Shown here piece after piece: positions 48,057 to 56,501 of a stretch of DNA of 64,000 nucleotides (within the stretch, counting starts at the first letter, position 1; each line of letters begins with the position of its first letter). The notes under the pieces were generated by a model. That model was not told where the DNA came from. It searched no databases and saw nothing but the letters and a program-made list of their open reading frames with translations. Made by a program: the position numbers and the translations under genes. The stretch is from NCBI GenBank assembly GCA_027491255.1, contig JAIXWM010000144.1, forward strand, positions 1 through 64,000. Direction: 5' to 3'. Source of the DNA: Rubrivivax sp. (GTDB taxonomy: Bacteria > Pseudomonadota > Gammaproteobacteria > Burkholderiales > Burkholderiaceae_C).

Positions 48057-50012
48057 TCAGTCCTGCACCGTGGCGCCGACCACGCGCAGGATCTCCTGCC
48101 CGTAGGCCTCGAGCTTCTTCGCGCCGATGCCGCTGATGCCGGCCAGCGCGTCGAGCGTGTCGGGACGCTCGCGCGCCACCTCGGCCAGCGTCGCGTCGTG
48201 GAAGATCACGTAGGCCGGCAGGCCATGCGCGCGCGCGACCTCGGCGCGCCAGGCGCGCAGGGCATCGAAAAGCGACTGCCCGGCCGCGTCCAGCGGCAGC
48301 GGCGGCGGCTTGGCCGCCGCCCCGCGCGCCACCCGGGCCCCGCGCTCGCGCCGCGGCGGCAAGGCCGGCTCGCGCAGCAGCAGCTGCACCCCGCCCCGCA
48401 GCACCTCGCGCGCGCTCGGCGCCAGCGCCAGCGTGCCGTACTCGCCCTCGGCGCGCAGGTGGCCGAGGGCGACGAGCTGGCGCAGCACGCCGCGCCACTG
48501 CGCCTCGGAGACGTCGGCACCGATGCCGAAGGTGGACAACCGCTCGTGCCCGTGCTGGCGCGTCTTGTCGGTGGACTTGCCGCGCAGCACGTCCACCAGA
48601 TGCCCGGCGCCGAAGCTCAGGCCGCCGTGCTGCTGGAAGCGGTAGACGCAGCTCAGCGCCTTGCGCGCGGCCTCGGTGGCGTCCCAGGTGGCCGGCGGCT
48701 GCAGGCAGTTGTCGCAGTGGCCGCAGCGCCAGCCGGCCGGGCGTGTCTCGCCGAAGTAGGCCAGCAGCCGCACGCGCCGGCAGTCGTGCGCCTCGGCCAG
48801 CGCGAGCAGCGCCTCGAGCTTGCCACGCTGCAGGCGCTTGAAGTCCTCGTCGGCCTCGCCCTCGTCGATCATCCGGCGCTGGTTCACGACGTCCGACAGG
48901 CCGTAGGCCATCCACGCATCCGCGTCCTGGCCGTCGCGGCCGGCGCGCCCGGTCTCCTGGTAGTAGGCCTCGATGTTCTTCGGCAGGTCGAGGTGGGCGA
49001 CGAAGCGCACGTCGGGCTTGTCGATGCCCATGCCAAAGGCGATGGTCGCCGCGATCACCAGCCCGTCCTCGCGCAGAAAGCGATCCTGGTGGCGCCGCCG
49101 CGTGTCGGCCTCGAGCCCGGCGTGGTACGGCAGCGCCGGGATGCCCTCGTCACTGAGCCACTGCGCCGTCTCCTCGACCTTGCGCCGGCTCTGGCAGTAG
49201 ACGATGCCGGCCTCGCCCTCGTGCTCGTCGCGCAGGAAGCGCAGCAGCTGGGTGCGCGCGCTGTCCTTCTCGACGATGGTGTAGCGGATGTTGGGACGGT
49301 CGAAGCTCGAGACGAAGCAGCGCGCCTGCGCCAGCGCCAGGCGCTCGACGATGTCGCGCCGGGTGTGGGCGTCGGCGGTGGCGGTCAGCGCCACCCGCGG
49401 CACGCCCGGGTAGCGCTCGTGCAGCGCCGACAGGCCCAGGTACTCGGCGCGGAAGTCGTGGCCCCATTGGCTCACGCAATGCGCCTCGTCGATCGCGAAC
49501 AGCGCCAGGCGCCCGCGCTCGTGCAGCGAGTCCATCATCGCCAGGAAGCGCGGCGTCAGGATGCGCTCGGGCGCCGCATACAGCAGCACGAGCCGGCCCG
49601 ACAGCAACTCGCGCTCGATCTGCCGCGCCCCGTCGCCGTCGAGCGTGCTGTTGAGAAAGGCCGCATGCACGCCGGCTTCCTCGAGCGCGCCGACCTGGTC
49701 GTGCATCAGCGCGATCAGCGGGCTGACGACGACGGTCACGCCCTGGCCGGCGCGGTGGCGCACGATGGCCGGCACCTGGTAGCACAGGCTCTTGCCGCCC
49801 CCGGTGGGCATCAGCACGAGCGCGTCGCCGCCACCGGCCACGTGCTCGACGACGTCGCCCTGCAAGCCGCGGAAGGCGGGGTAGCCGAAGACGTCGCGCA
49901 GCACGCGCAGCGCGGAGGTGGCGCTCGCGGGGGCCTGCGCGCTGCCGGGGGCTGCCGCGCCAGGAGCGTCGGCGCCCGGCCTGCCCTGCCCGACACACGT
50001 CATTTCCGTCAT
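48057..50012 (-). CDS. recQ: ATP-dependent DNA helicase RecQ
   Basis: A 651-aa 3'-5' helicase of the RecF recombination pathway. An N-terminal leader of about 25 Ala/Pro-rich residues precedes the helicase core: [17 protein letters not shown], Walker [16 protein letters not shown], and the DEAH box [17 protein letters not shown]. The zinc-binding region has [12 protein letters not shown] followed by CGHCDNCL, then the RQC winged helix, and an HRDC domain at the C-terminus ([18 protein letters not shown]). The ATG at 50012 is chosen; upstream extension to 50213 runs into the ssb promoter region. Confidence 0.96.
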   Translation of the reverse strand: MTEMTCVGQGRPGADAPGAAAPGSAQAPASATSALRVLRDVFGYPAFRGLQGDVVEHVAGGGDALVLMPTGGGKSLCYQVPAIVRHRAGQGVTVVVSPLIALMHDQVGALEEAGVHAAFLNSTLDGDGARQIERELLSGRLVLLYAAPERILTPRFLAMMDSLHERGRLALFAIDEAHCVSQWGHDFRAEYLGLSALHERYPGVPRVALTATADAHTRRDIVERLALAQARCFVSSFDRPNIRYTIVEKDSARTQLLRFLRDEHEGEAGIVYCQSRRKVEETAQWLSDEGIPALPYHAGLEADTRRRHQDRFLREDGLVIAATIAFGMGIDKPDVRFVAHLDLPKNIEAYYQETGRAGRDGQDADAWMAYGLSDVVNQRRMIDEGEADEDFKRLQRGKLEALLALAEAHDCRRVRLLAYFGETRPAGWRCGHCDNCLQPPATWDATEAARKALSCVYRFQQHGGLSFGAGHLVDVLRGKSTDKTRQHGHERLSTFGIGADVSEAQWRGVLRQLVALGHLRAEGEYGTLALAPSAREVLRGGVQLLLREPALPPRRERGARVARGAAAKPPPLPLDAAGQSLFDALRAWRAEVARAHGLPAYVIFHDATLAEVARERPDTLDALAGISGIGAKKLEAYGQEILRVVGATVQD

Positions 50013-50242
50013 GGGCGGCGATGGTAAGCGAGCCGCTGCGTCCGCCCGGCCCGCCCCGCGGGAGCTAACCCGAAAGGGTGACGCCAGCGCCATGCACGCC
50101 GGTATCATGACCACACGGGTCCTGGCCCGCGCACCCTGCCCGTCGGGGCCGCGCGCCGGGGCCCGGGACCTCTTCGGCGCACTGCCGGGGACTCCGCAAG
50201 CACCCCTCCTCATCCCCCCACACCACGTTCCAGGAGCACCCC

Positions 50243-50734
50243 ATGGCCTCGGTCAACAAAGTCATCCTCGTCGGCAACTGCGGGCGCGACCCCGAAGTCC
50301 GCTACGCGCCCAGCGGCGCGGCCATCTGCAACATCTCGGTGGCCACCTCGAGCCGCCGCAAGGACAAGGCCTCGGGCGAGTCCATCGAGGACACGCAGTG
50401 GCACCGCGTGACCTTCTACGACCGCCTGGCCGAGATCGCCGGCGAGTACCTGAAGAAGGGCCGACCGGTCTACGTCGAGGGCCGCCTGAAGTACGGCAAG
50501 TACACCGACAAGGACGGCATCGAGCGCAACACGGTGGACATCGTCGCCACCGAGATGCAGCTGCTCGGCGGCCGCGAGGGTGGCGCGGGCGGCGGCTACG
50601 GTGACGACGTCGGCGGCGGCATGCCGCAACGCAGCGCACCCGCGCCCCGCAGCGCACCGGCGCCTGCGGCCAAGCCGGCACCGGCCAAGGCTGCGACCGG
50701 CTTCGACGACATGGACGACGACATCCCGTTCTGA
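50243..50734 (+). CDS. ssb: Single-stranded DNA-binding protein
   Basis: A 163-aa protein. The OB fold covers residues 1-110 ([51 protein letters not shown]). A disordered Gly/Pro/Ala linker follows, then the acidic tip DDMDDDIPF that recruits repair and replication partners. Its divergent neighbour is recQ, whose helicase binds the SSB tip in E. coli. The start is ATG at 50243 with a CAGGAG sequence 8 nt upstream. Confidence 0.98.
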   Translation: MASVNKVILVGNCGRDPEVRYAPSGAAICNISVATSSRRKDKASGESIEDTQWHRVTFYDRLAEIAGEYLKKGRPVYVEGRLKYGKYTDKDGIERNTVDIVATEMQLLGGREGGAGGGYGDDVGGGMPQRSAPAPRSAPAPAAKPAPAKAATGFDDMDDDIPF

Positions 50735-50848
50735 TCCCCCGGCCAGGGCCGGGCCGGGCCTCGGCCGGGAAGGCCCTGGACAGCCCCCTGGCCGCCGCAG
50801 CCAGGGGCCGACGACAATCCAGGGTCTGCCATTGCACCGGCCCTGGAC

Positions 50849-51847
50849 ATGACGCCCCAAGCCCCTGCGCTGAGATTCCTCTACCCCGGCTGGTACGCCG
50901 TCGTCATGGGTCTGGCCGGTCTGTCGCTGGCCTGGCATCGGGCCGTGCCGCTGATGGGCGAGGCCGCTGGCGTAACGAGCGCCGCGATCGGCGCCCTGGC
51001 GGCCCTCGTCTTCGCGCTGCTGCTGGCGCTGACCGCATGGCGCGGGCTCGCGCATGCCGAGGCCTGGGCCGAAGACCGGCGCCACCCGGTGCGCCACACC
51101 TTCATTGCCGCGCTGCCGATCGCCGCCATGCTGGTGGCCACGGTGGGCGTGGTCACGCTCGGCGTCAGCGCGCCGGTACGCGTGCTGTGGTGGGTGGCTT
51201 GCCTGGCGCAGCTCTACGTCATCGTCTGGGTGCTGGCGCGCTGGTGGCGCGGCAACCAGGCCGGCGGGCTGCAGTGGGCCGGCATCACGCCGGCGCTGTT
51301 CATCCCCGTGGTGGGCAACGTGATCGCGCCGCTGGCGGGCGTGCCGCTCGGGCATGCCGAGTGGGCGGCAGCTCAGTTCGGCATCGGGCTCGTGTTCTGG
51401 CCGGTCGCACTCGTGCTGCTGCTGGTGCGCGTCGGCGTGGCAGGCCTGTGGCCCGAGCGCCTGCGGCCCACGGTCTTCATCATCGTTGCGCCACCCGCGG
51501 TGGTCGGACTGTCCTCGCTGCAACTGGGCGCGCCCACGCTCGTGGGCTGGGCGATGTGGGGCGTGGCGCTGTTCTGCCTGCTGTGGGCCGGTACGCAGGC
51601 GCGCCTGATCGCCGCGCAGCCTTTCGCTTTGCCGCACTGGGGCATGTCCTTCCCGCTGGCCGCCTTCGCGGCGCTGACGCTGCGCCTGGCCGAGCCCGGT
51701 GGCCTGCTCGCGGTGCTGGGCCCCGCGGCGCTGGCGCTGGCCTCGCTGGTCATCGCCGCGCTCGTGCTCGCCACGCTGCGCGGCCTGCGCAACGGCACGC
51801 TGCTGGTGGCGGAGCAGGCGCCGCCAGCGCCGCCGCCCGCCGGCTGA
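50849..51847 (+). CDS. SLAC1/TehA-family anion channel or transporter
   Basis: A 332-aa inner-membrane protein with ten hydrophobic helices. The N-terminus FLYPGWYAVVMGLAGLSLAW and the middle PALFIPVVGNVIAPLAGVP are typical of the tellurite-resistance/dicarboxylate (TDT, TehA) fold related to plant SLAC1 channels. Members conduct small anions; a role in tellurite resistance cannot be inferred. It stands alone between ssb and the convergent oxidase gene. Confidence 0.85.
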   Translation: MTPQAPALRFLYPGWYAVVMGLAGLSLAWHRAVPLMGEAAGVTSAAIGALAALVFALLLALTAWRGLAHAEAWAEDRRHPVRHTFIAALPIAAMLVATVGVVTLGVSAPVRVLWWVACLAQLYVIVWVLARWWRGNQAGGLQWAGITPALFIPVVGNVIAPLAGVPLGHAEWAAAQFGIGLVFWPVALVLLLVRVGVAGLWPERLRPTVFIIVAPPAVVGLSSLQLGAPTLVGWAMWGVALFCLLWAGTQARLIAAQPFALPHWGMSFPLAAFAALTLRLAEPGGLLAVLGPAALALASLVIAALVLATLRGLRNGTLLVAEQAPPAPPPAG

Positions 51848-51880
51848 GCGCAGGCCTCGGGGCCGGGAGACTTCGCCCGC

Positions 51881-53296
51881 TCAGAGCTCGAAGATCTTGC
51901 CCGGGTTCATGATGTTGCGCGGGTCGAGCGCGCGCTTGACCTGGCGCATCAGGTCGACTGCGCCGGCGCCGGCCTCGTCGAGCAGGAAGCCCATCTTGTG
52001 CAGGCCGATGCCGTGCTCGCCGGTGCAGGTGCCCTCGAGCGCGATCGCGCGCTGCACCATCTGCATGCTCAGGCGCTCGGCCGTGGCGCGCTGCGCATCG
52101 TCGCCCTCCTTGACCAGGTAGGCGAGGTGGAAGTTGCCGTCGCCGACGTGGCCGACGATGTAGTGCGGCAGGCCCGAGGCCGCGGCCTCCTGGACGGAGA
52201 TGTCGATGATCTCGGCCAGGCGCGAGATCGGCACGCAGGTGTCGGTGGTCACCGTGCGGCAGCCCGGGTTCGTGGACATGCCGGCGAAGTAGGCCTTGTG
52301 GCGCGCCGTCCACAGACGCGTGCGCTCCTCGGGGCTGCTGGCCCACTCGAAACCCTCGCCGCCGTGCTCGCCGGCGATCGCTTCCACGGTCTGCGCCTGC
52401 TCCTTGACGCCGGCCTGGCTGCCGTGGAATTCCATCAGCAGCATCGGCGCCTCGCGCAGGCCGAGCTTGCTCTGGGCGTTCACGGCGCGCACCGCGTTCG
52501 CGTCCAGCAGTTCGCAGCGCGCGATCGGCACACCCATCTGGATGACCTGGATCGTCGTTTCCACCGCCGCCTGCACGCTCGGGAAGTGGCAGATTGCGGC
52601 GCTGACGGCCTCGGGCAGCGGGTACAGCTTCAGCGTCACCTCGGTGATGACGCCCAGGGTGCCTTCGCTGCCGACGAACAGCCGCGTCAGGTCGTAGCCG
52701 GCACTGCTCTTCTTGGCCCGCGTGCCGGTGCGCACCACCTCGCCGCTGGCGGTGACCACCGTCAGTCCGAGCACGTTCTCGCGCATCGTGCCGTAGCGCA
52801 CCGCGTTCGTGCCGCTGGCGCGCGTGGCGGCCATGCCGCCCAGGCTGGCGTTGGCGCCGGGGTCGATGGGGAAGAACAGCCCCGTGTCGCGGATCTCGCG
52901 GTTGACCTGCTCGCGCGTGACGCCGGCCTGCACGGTGACCGTCAGGTCCTCGGGGTTCAGGCGCACGATCTGCGTCATGCGGCTGACGTCCACGCTCACC
53001 CCGCCCTGCACCGCCAGCAGGTGGCCCTCGAGCGAGGAGCCCGTGCCGTAGGGGATGACCGGCACCGCGTGCTCGTGCGCCAGCGCGACGACCGCGGCCA
53101 CGTCCTCGGTGCTCTCGCAGAACACCACGACCTCGGGCGGCGTGACGGGGAACGGCGATTCGTCGCGACCGTGCTGCTCGCGCACCGCCTGCGCAGTGGA
53201 GCAGCGCTCGCCAAAGCGCGCGCGCAGCGCCTGCAGCATCGCCGCAGGCACCGGACGCGGGTCGACGCGGGGCGAGAAGTCGTGCGGTGCGTTCAT
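51881..53296 (-). CDS. FAD-linked oxidase (D-lactate/glycolate dehydrogenase type)
   Basis: A 471-aa flavoprotein. FAD-binding type 4 domain at residues about 40-220, with PP-loop VIPYGTGSSLEGHLLAVQGG and RKSSAGYDLTRLFVGSEGT-like KKSSAGYDLTRLFVGSEGTL. The C-terminal substrate domain holds the His-rich HVGDGNFHLAYLV and CTGEHGIGLHKMGFL. This is the layout of GlcD and bacterial D-lactate dehydrogenase (cytochrome). The substrate is probably a D-2-hydroxyacid. No glcE or glcF is nearby, favouring a D-lactate type. A monocistronic gene. Confidence 0.9.
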   Translation of the reverse strand: MNAPHDFSPRVDPRPVPAAMLQALRARFGERCSTAQAVREQHGRDESPFPVTPPEVVVFCESTEDVAAVVALAHEHAVPVIPYGTGSSLEGHLLAVQGGVSVDVSRMTQIVRLNPEDLTVTVQAGVTREQVNREIRDTGLFFPIDPGANASLGGMAATRASGTNAVRYGTMRENVLGLTVVTASGEVVRTGTRAKKSSAGYDLTRLFVGSEGTLGVITEVTLKLYPLPEAVSAAICHFPSVQAAVETTIQVIQMGVPIARCELLDANAVRAVNAQSKLGLREAPMLLMEFHGSQAGVKEQAQTVEAIAGEHGGEGFEWASSPEERTRLWTARHKAYFAGMSTNPGCRTVTTDTCVPISRLAEIIDISVQEAAASGLPHYIVGHVGDGNFHLAYLVKEGDDAQRATAERLSMQMVQRAIALEGTCTGEHGIGLHKMGFLLDEAGAGAVDLMRQVKRALDPRNIMNPGKIFEL

Positions 53297-53674
53297 CGAA
53301 AGTCTCCTGGGCGGGCGAAGGCGCGGGCGGGCCGCGAGGGCCGGTGGCTGGCGCGGATTCTAGGCAGCGGGGCCGGCCGCCCTCGTCGAATCAGGGGAAG
53401 CTTGCGGCGCTGCCGCGGCTGGCGCACAAACTTCCCGTCTTCAGGCGAAAACCGCGCGCCGTGCCGCGCGTCCGACGTCGCCCAGCGCCGGGGGCCGGCG
53501 CCGGCGTCAGGCAGGAAAACCACAGGGCGGTCCCAGGGCACCGCCGAGGCGCGCGGACCGGCAGCCCCCCGCCTTGCCGGCCGCGCAGCTCTGCCGCACA
53601 CGGGCGACATGCACACCGGGTCAGCGACCCCCCGCCCGGCAGGGCTGGGGGCTGACGCCGCTGACGCGCACGGT
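53297..53674. other. Gene-free spacer between the oxidase and Rrf2-like genes
   Basis: Both neighbours are on the minus strand, so this 378-base gap is the oxidase promoter plus the 3' region of the regulator. It is extremely GC-rich in most parts, with open frames of only random composition. I find no hairpin with a T-run, no second-copy repeat and no ribosome site that would support a small gene. Confidence 0.4.
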
Positions 53675-54184
53675 TCAAGCCGCCAGCGAGCGCCCCAAGG
53701 CGAACACCGAGTTGGGCGCGCGCGTGCGCACCGGCTTGACCACCGGCGCCGAAGAGATCGCCAGGCGCACCCGCTTGGCCTCGACCATCACACCCTTGTC
53801 GAGCTGTTCCTGCACCAGGCTGCCCAGGGTGATCGACGCCATGTGGTTCAGCATGACCGCGTGCAGGCTTTGCCACAGGCCCAGCGACAGGTCTGACTCC
53901 CGGCCACCCTGTGCGTGGTCCTGCATCGGTTCGTCCACGGCCGAGACGATCTGCGCCAACGTGATCTCGGCGGGCTTGCGCGCCAGCGTGTAGCCGCCCC
54001 CCGGGCCGCGGGTGCTCTCCACCACGCCTTCGCGGCGCAGTCGGCTGAACAACTGCTCCAGGTAGGACAGCGAAATCTGCTGGCGCTGGCAGATCGAGGC
54101 CAACGCCACCGGACCGGCAGGCGCGTGCAGCGCCAGGTCGATCAATGCATTCACCGCCAGACGGCCTTTGGTGCTCATGCGCAT
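53675..54184 (-). CDS. Rrf2/IscR-like regulator lacking the cluster-ligand cysteines
   Basis: A 169-aa winged-helix regulator very close to IscR in its DNA-binding half (MRMSTKGRLAVNALIDLAL, ICQRQQISLSYLEQLFSRLR, ESTRGPGGGYTLAR). IscR uses three cysteines near residues 92-104 to bind [2Fe-2S]; the equivalent segment here reads DEPMQDHAQGGRESDLSLGL and has none. The only Cys in the protein is Cys32. It should act like apo-IscR or answer a different signal. AAGGAGG just upstream fixes the ATG at 54184. No isc genes follow; it diverges from nhaR. Confidence 0.9.
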   Translation of the reverse strand: MRMSTKGRLAVNALIDLALHAPAGPVALASICQRQQISLSYLEQLFSRLRREGVVESTRGPGGGYTLARKPAEITLAQIVSAVDEPMQDHAQGGRESDLSLGLWQSLHAVMLNHMASITLGSLVQEQLDKGVMVEAKRVRLAISSAPVVKPVRTRAPNSVFALGRSLAA

Positions 54185-54265
54185 GGTTCCCTCCTTCTGA
54201 GATCGGCGACAAGGCAGGGGCACTCTACGACTGGAATCATTTCGCGTAAATTCGACATTCATACA

Positions 54266-54280
54266 TTTTCATTTCGAAAA
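54266..54280. promoter_or_regulatory. TTTTC-N5-GAAAA palindrome before nhaR
   Basis: A 15-bp dyad (54266-54270 with 54276-54280) fits the T-N11-A pattern of LysR-type sites and ends 10 nt before the nhaR ATG. The surrounding 60 nt are AT-rich and hold both divergent promoters. Confidence 0.45.
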
Positions 54281-54289
54281 AACCGCATC

Positions 54290-55192
54290 ATGAATGTCAA
54301 CTTCAAGCACCTGCACTACTTCTGGGTGGTCGCCAAGGCAGGCGGTGTGGTGCGCGCGGGAGAGCAGTTGCACACCACGCCGCAGACACTGTCCGGTCAG
54401 ATCAAGATGCTGGAAGACCGCCTCGGGCGCCGGCTTTTCCGCAAGAGCGGGCGCCGGCTCGAGCTCACCGACGACGGTCGTGTCGCCCTGCGGTACGCCG
54501 ACGAGATCTTCGGCCTGGGCAGCGAACTGGAAGCCGCGATGCGCGAGCGGCGCAGCGGCGGGCAACAGGTGCTGGAGTTCCGTGTCGGGGTGGAGGATGC
54601 CGTGGCCAAGTCCGTGGCCTACAAGCTGCTGGAGCCGGCGCTGGCGCTGGCCGAGCCGATGCGCCTGATCTGCACCGAGGGCCACTTCGACGACCTCCTG
54701 GCGCAACTGGCGCTGCACCGCATGGACCTGGTGATCGCCGACGAGCCGCTGCCGCGGCGCCTGGCCGTGAAAGCCTACAACCATGCGCTGGGCACCTCGT
54801 CGATGAGCTTTTTCTGCGCGCCGGCCCTCGCGCGCCGTCTGCAGGGTCCGTTCCCGGAATGCCTGAACGGTGCTCCGATGCTGATCCCCGGGGCCCGATC
54901 GACGGTGCGTTCGCAGTTCGAGTCCTGGCTGACGCTGCACGGCCTGCGCCCGCGGGTCGTCGGCGAGTTCGACGACGGCGCGCTCATGAAGGCCTTCGGT
55001 CGCGAGGGCCGCGGCGTCTTCATCTCGCCCAGCGTCGTCGAACAGGAAACCTGCGCCCAGTACGGCGTGCAGATCATGGGGCGCAGCGACGATCTGGTCG
55101 AGCAGTTCTACGCGATCTCGGTGGAGCGGCGCATCTCGCACCCGGGCGTGGCCGCCATCACCCAGGCGGCACGGGGCACGGTTTTCGGCTGA
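54290..55192 (+). CDS. nhaR: NhaR-type LysR transcriptional activator
   Basis: A 300-aa LysR regulator. MNVNFKHLHYFWVVAKAGGV and TTPQTLSGQIKMLEDRLGRR are the NhaR winged helix, and the effector domain (VGVEDAVAKSVAYKLLEPAL, LICTEGHFDDLLAQLALHRM) matches this family. NhaR activates the sodium/proton antiporter gene nhaA and other genes in response to sodium and pH. No nhaA is in the window. It is divergent from the Rrf2-like gene. Confidence 0.88.
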   Translation: MNVNFKHLHYFWVVAKAGGVVRAGEQLHTTPQTLSGQIKMLEDRLGRRLFRKSGRRLELTDDGRVALRYADEIFGLGSELEAAMRERRSGGQQVLEFRVGVEDAVAKSVAYKLLEPALALAEPMRLICTEGHFDDLLAQLALHRMDLVIADEPLPRRLAVKAYNHALGTSSMSFFCAPALARRLQGPFPECLNGAPMLIPGARSTVRSQFESWLTLHGLRPRVVGEFDDGALMKAFGREGRGVFISPSVVEQETCAQYGVQIMGRSDDLVEQFYAISVERRISHPGVAAITQAARGTVFG

Positions 55193-55309
55193 GGGGTCTT
55201 GCCGCGGCAGGCGCCTCATGCAAGCCACTGTTGCGGCTCCCAATGACGCGCCCGGTCCTTGCCCCGGGCAAGGCATGATCGCGGACTGCTTCGTCCCGAC
55301 AGCCCGCCC

Positions 55310-56404
55310 ATGCACACGCACCCGATGAACGTCCCACCGGTCTCGGTGGCCACCGCGAAGGCCGCGCTGGCCGAGCAGTTCGCCGACCCGGCGCTGCGGC
55401 GCCGCGCGACCATGCTGTGGGGCTCGCGCGGGGTCGGCAAGTCCTCGATCGTGCGCCAGGTCGCGCAGCAGCACGGCGTGCCGCTGATCGACCTGCGGCT
55501 GACGACGATCGAGCCCGTGGACCTGCGCGGCGCCATCTACGCCGACGAGCACCAGCAGCGCACCGTGTGGTTCCCGCCGGAGTTCCTGCCGGGCCCGGAG
55601 CAGCCCGCGGGCATCCTGTTCCTGGACGAGCTGACCGCGGCCGACCAGCGGCTGCAGATCTCGGCCTATTCGCTCATCCTGGACCGCCGCGCCGGCCGCT
55701 ACGAGCTGCCGCCCGGCTGGATGGTCGTGGCCGCGGGCAATGCCAGCTTCCACGGCGCGGTGAGCCACGACATGGGTACGGCGCTGGCCGACCGCATGTT
55801 CCATTTCCACGTCCAGGCCACGATCGACGCCTTCCTCGCGCACGCGCTGGCGCACGGCTTCGCGCCCGAGGTCATGGCCTACCTGAAGGTGCGGCCCGAC
55901 AAGCTCGACGACACGGCCGCGCAGCTCGCTGCCGACCACCTGGTGGGGGCCAGCCCGCGCGGCTGGGAGGATGTCTCCCGCGTGCTGCAGGCGCCGCTGT
56001 CCGAGGCCGCGCGCCGCGTCTTCGTGCAGGGCCGCATCGGCGCAGCCAACGCCGCGGAGTTCTTCGGCGTGCTGCGCGAACTGCAAGCCGGCGCCGACGT
56101 GGTGGCGCTGCTGGCCGCGCGCCCTGGTCCCGAGACCGCCGCCCTGCTGCCACGCACGCTGGACGGCCTGTACGCGCTCATCTACGGCCTGCTGGCCGCC
56201 GCCAGCGACACCGACCGGATGGCGCGCGCGCTGCAGATCGTCGGCCAGTGGGGCGAGATTCGCGCTCCGCAGCCCCTGCCGCTGCGCGAGACGCAGACCC
56301 TGGCCGTCGAGCTGCTGGCGCAGAAGGCGCTCGAGCAGGGGTTGGAGGCGGTGATGTTCGACAGCCCGGACTACCGCCGCTACCTCGAGCAGCGGGGCCG
56401 CTAG
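55310..56404 (+). CDS. MoxR-type AAA+ ATPase
   Basis: A 364-aa cytoplasmic AAA+ protein. Walker A is LWGSRGVGKSSIVRQVAQQ at about residues 37-55, Walker B is GILFLDELTAADQ at about 103-115, and a sensor-1-like Asn lies in VVAAGNASFHG. MoxR ATPases act with VWA-domain proteins as chaperone-like assembly machines for metal enzymes or envelope complexes. Such a VWA protein is encoded 97 nt downstream. The ATG at 55310 (MHTHPMNVPP) is preferred; 55325 is also possible. Confidence 0.88.
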   Translation: MHTHPMNVPPVSVATAKAALAEQFADPALRRRATMLWGSRGVGKSSIVRQVAQQHGVPLIDLRLTTIEPVDLRGAIYADEHQQRTVWFPPEFLPGPEQPAGILFLDELTAADQRLQISAYSLILDRRAGRYELPPGWMVVAAGNASFHGAVSHDMGTALADRMFHFHVQATIDAFLAHALAHGFAPEVMAYLKVRPDKLDDTAAQLAADHLVGASPRGWEDVSRVLQAPLSEAARRVFVQGRIGAANAAEFFGVLRELQAGADVVALLAARPGPETAALLPRTLDGLYALIYGLLAAASDTDRMARALQIVGQWGEIRAPQPLPLRETQTLAVELLAQKALEQGLEAVMFDSPDYRRYLEQRGR

Positions 56405-56501
56405 TGCTGCGTTCCATGCAATGCAGCACCGTGCGCAACGCTGCCCCCTTGCGCATCGGCGCGCACCCGCCATCGACAGCGCAAGCGGCGGCGGGCCGAG
56501 C

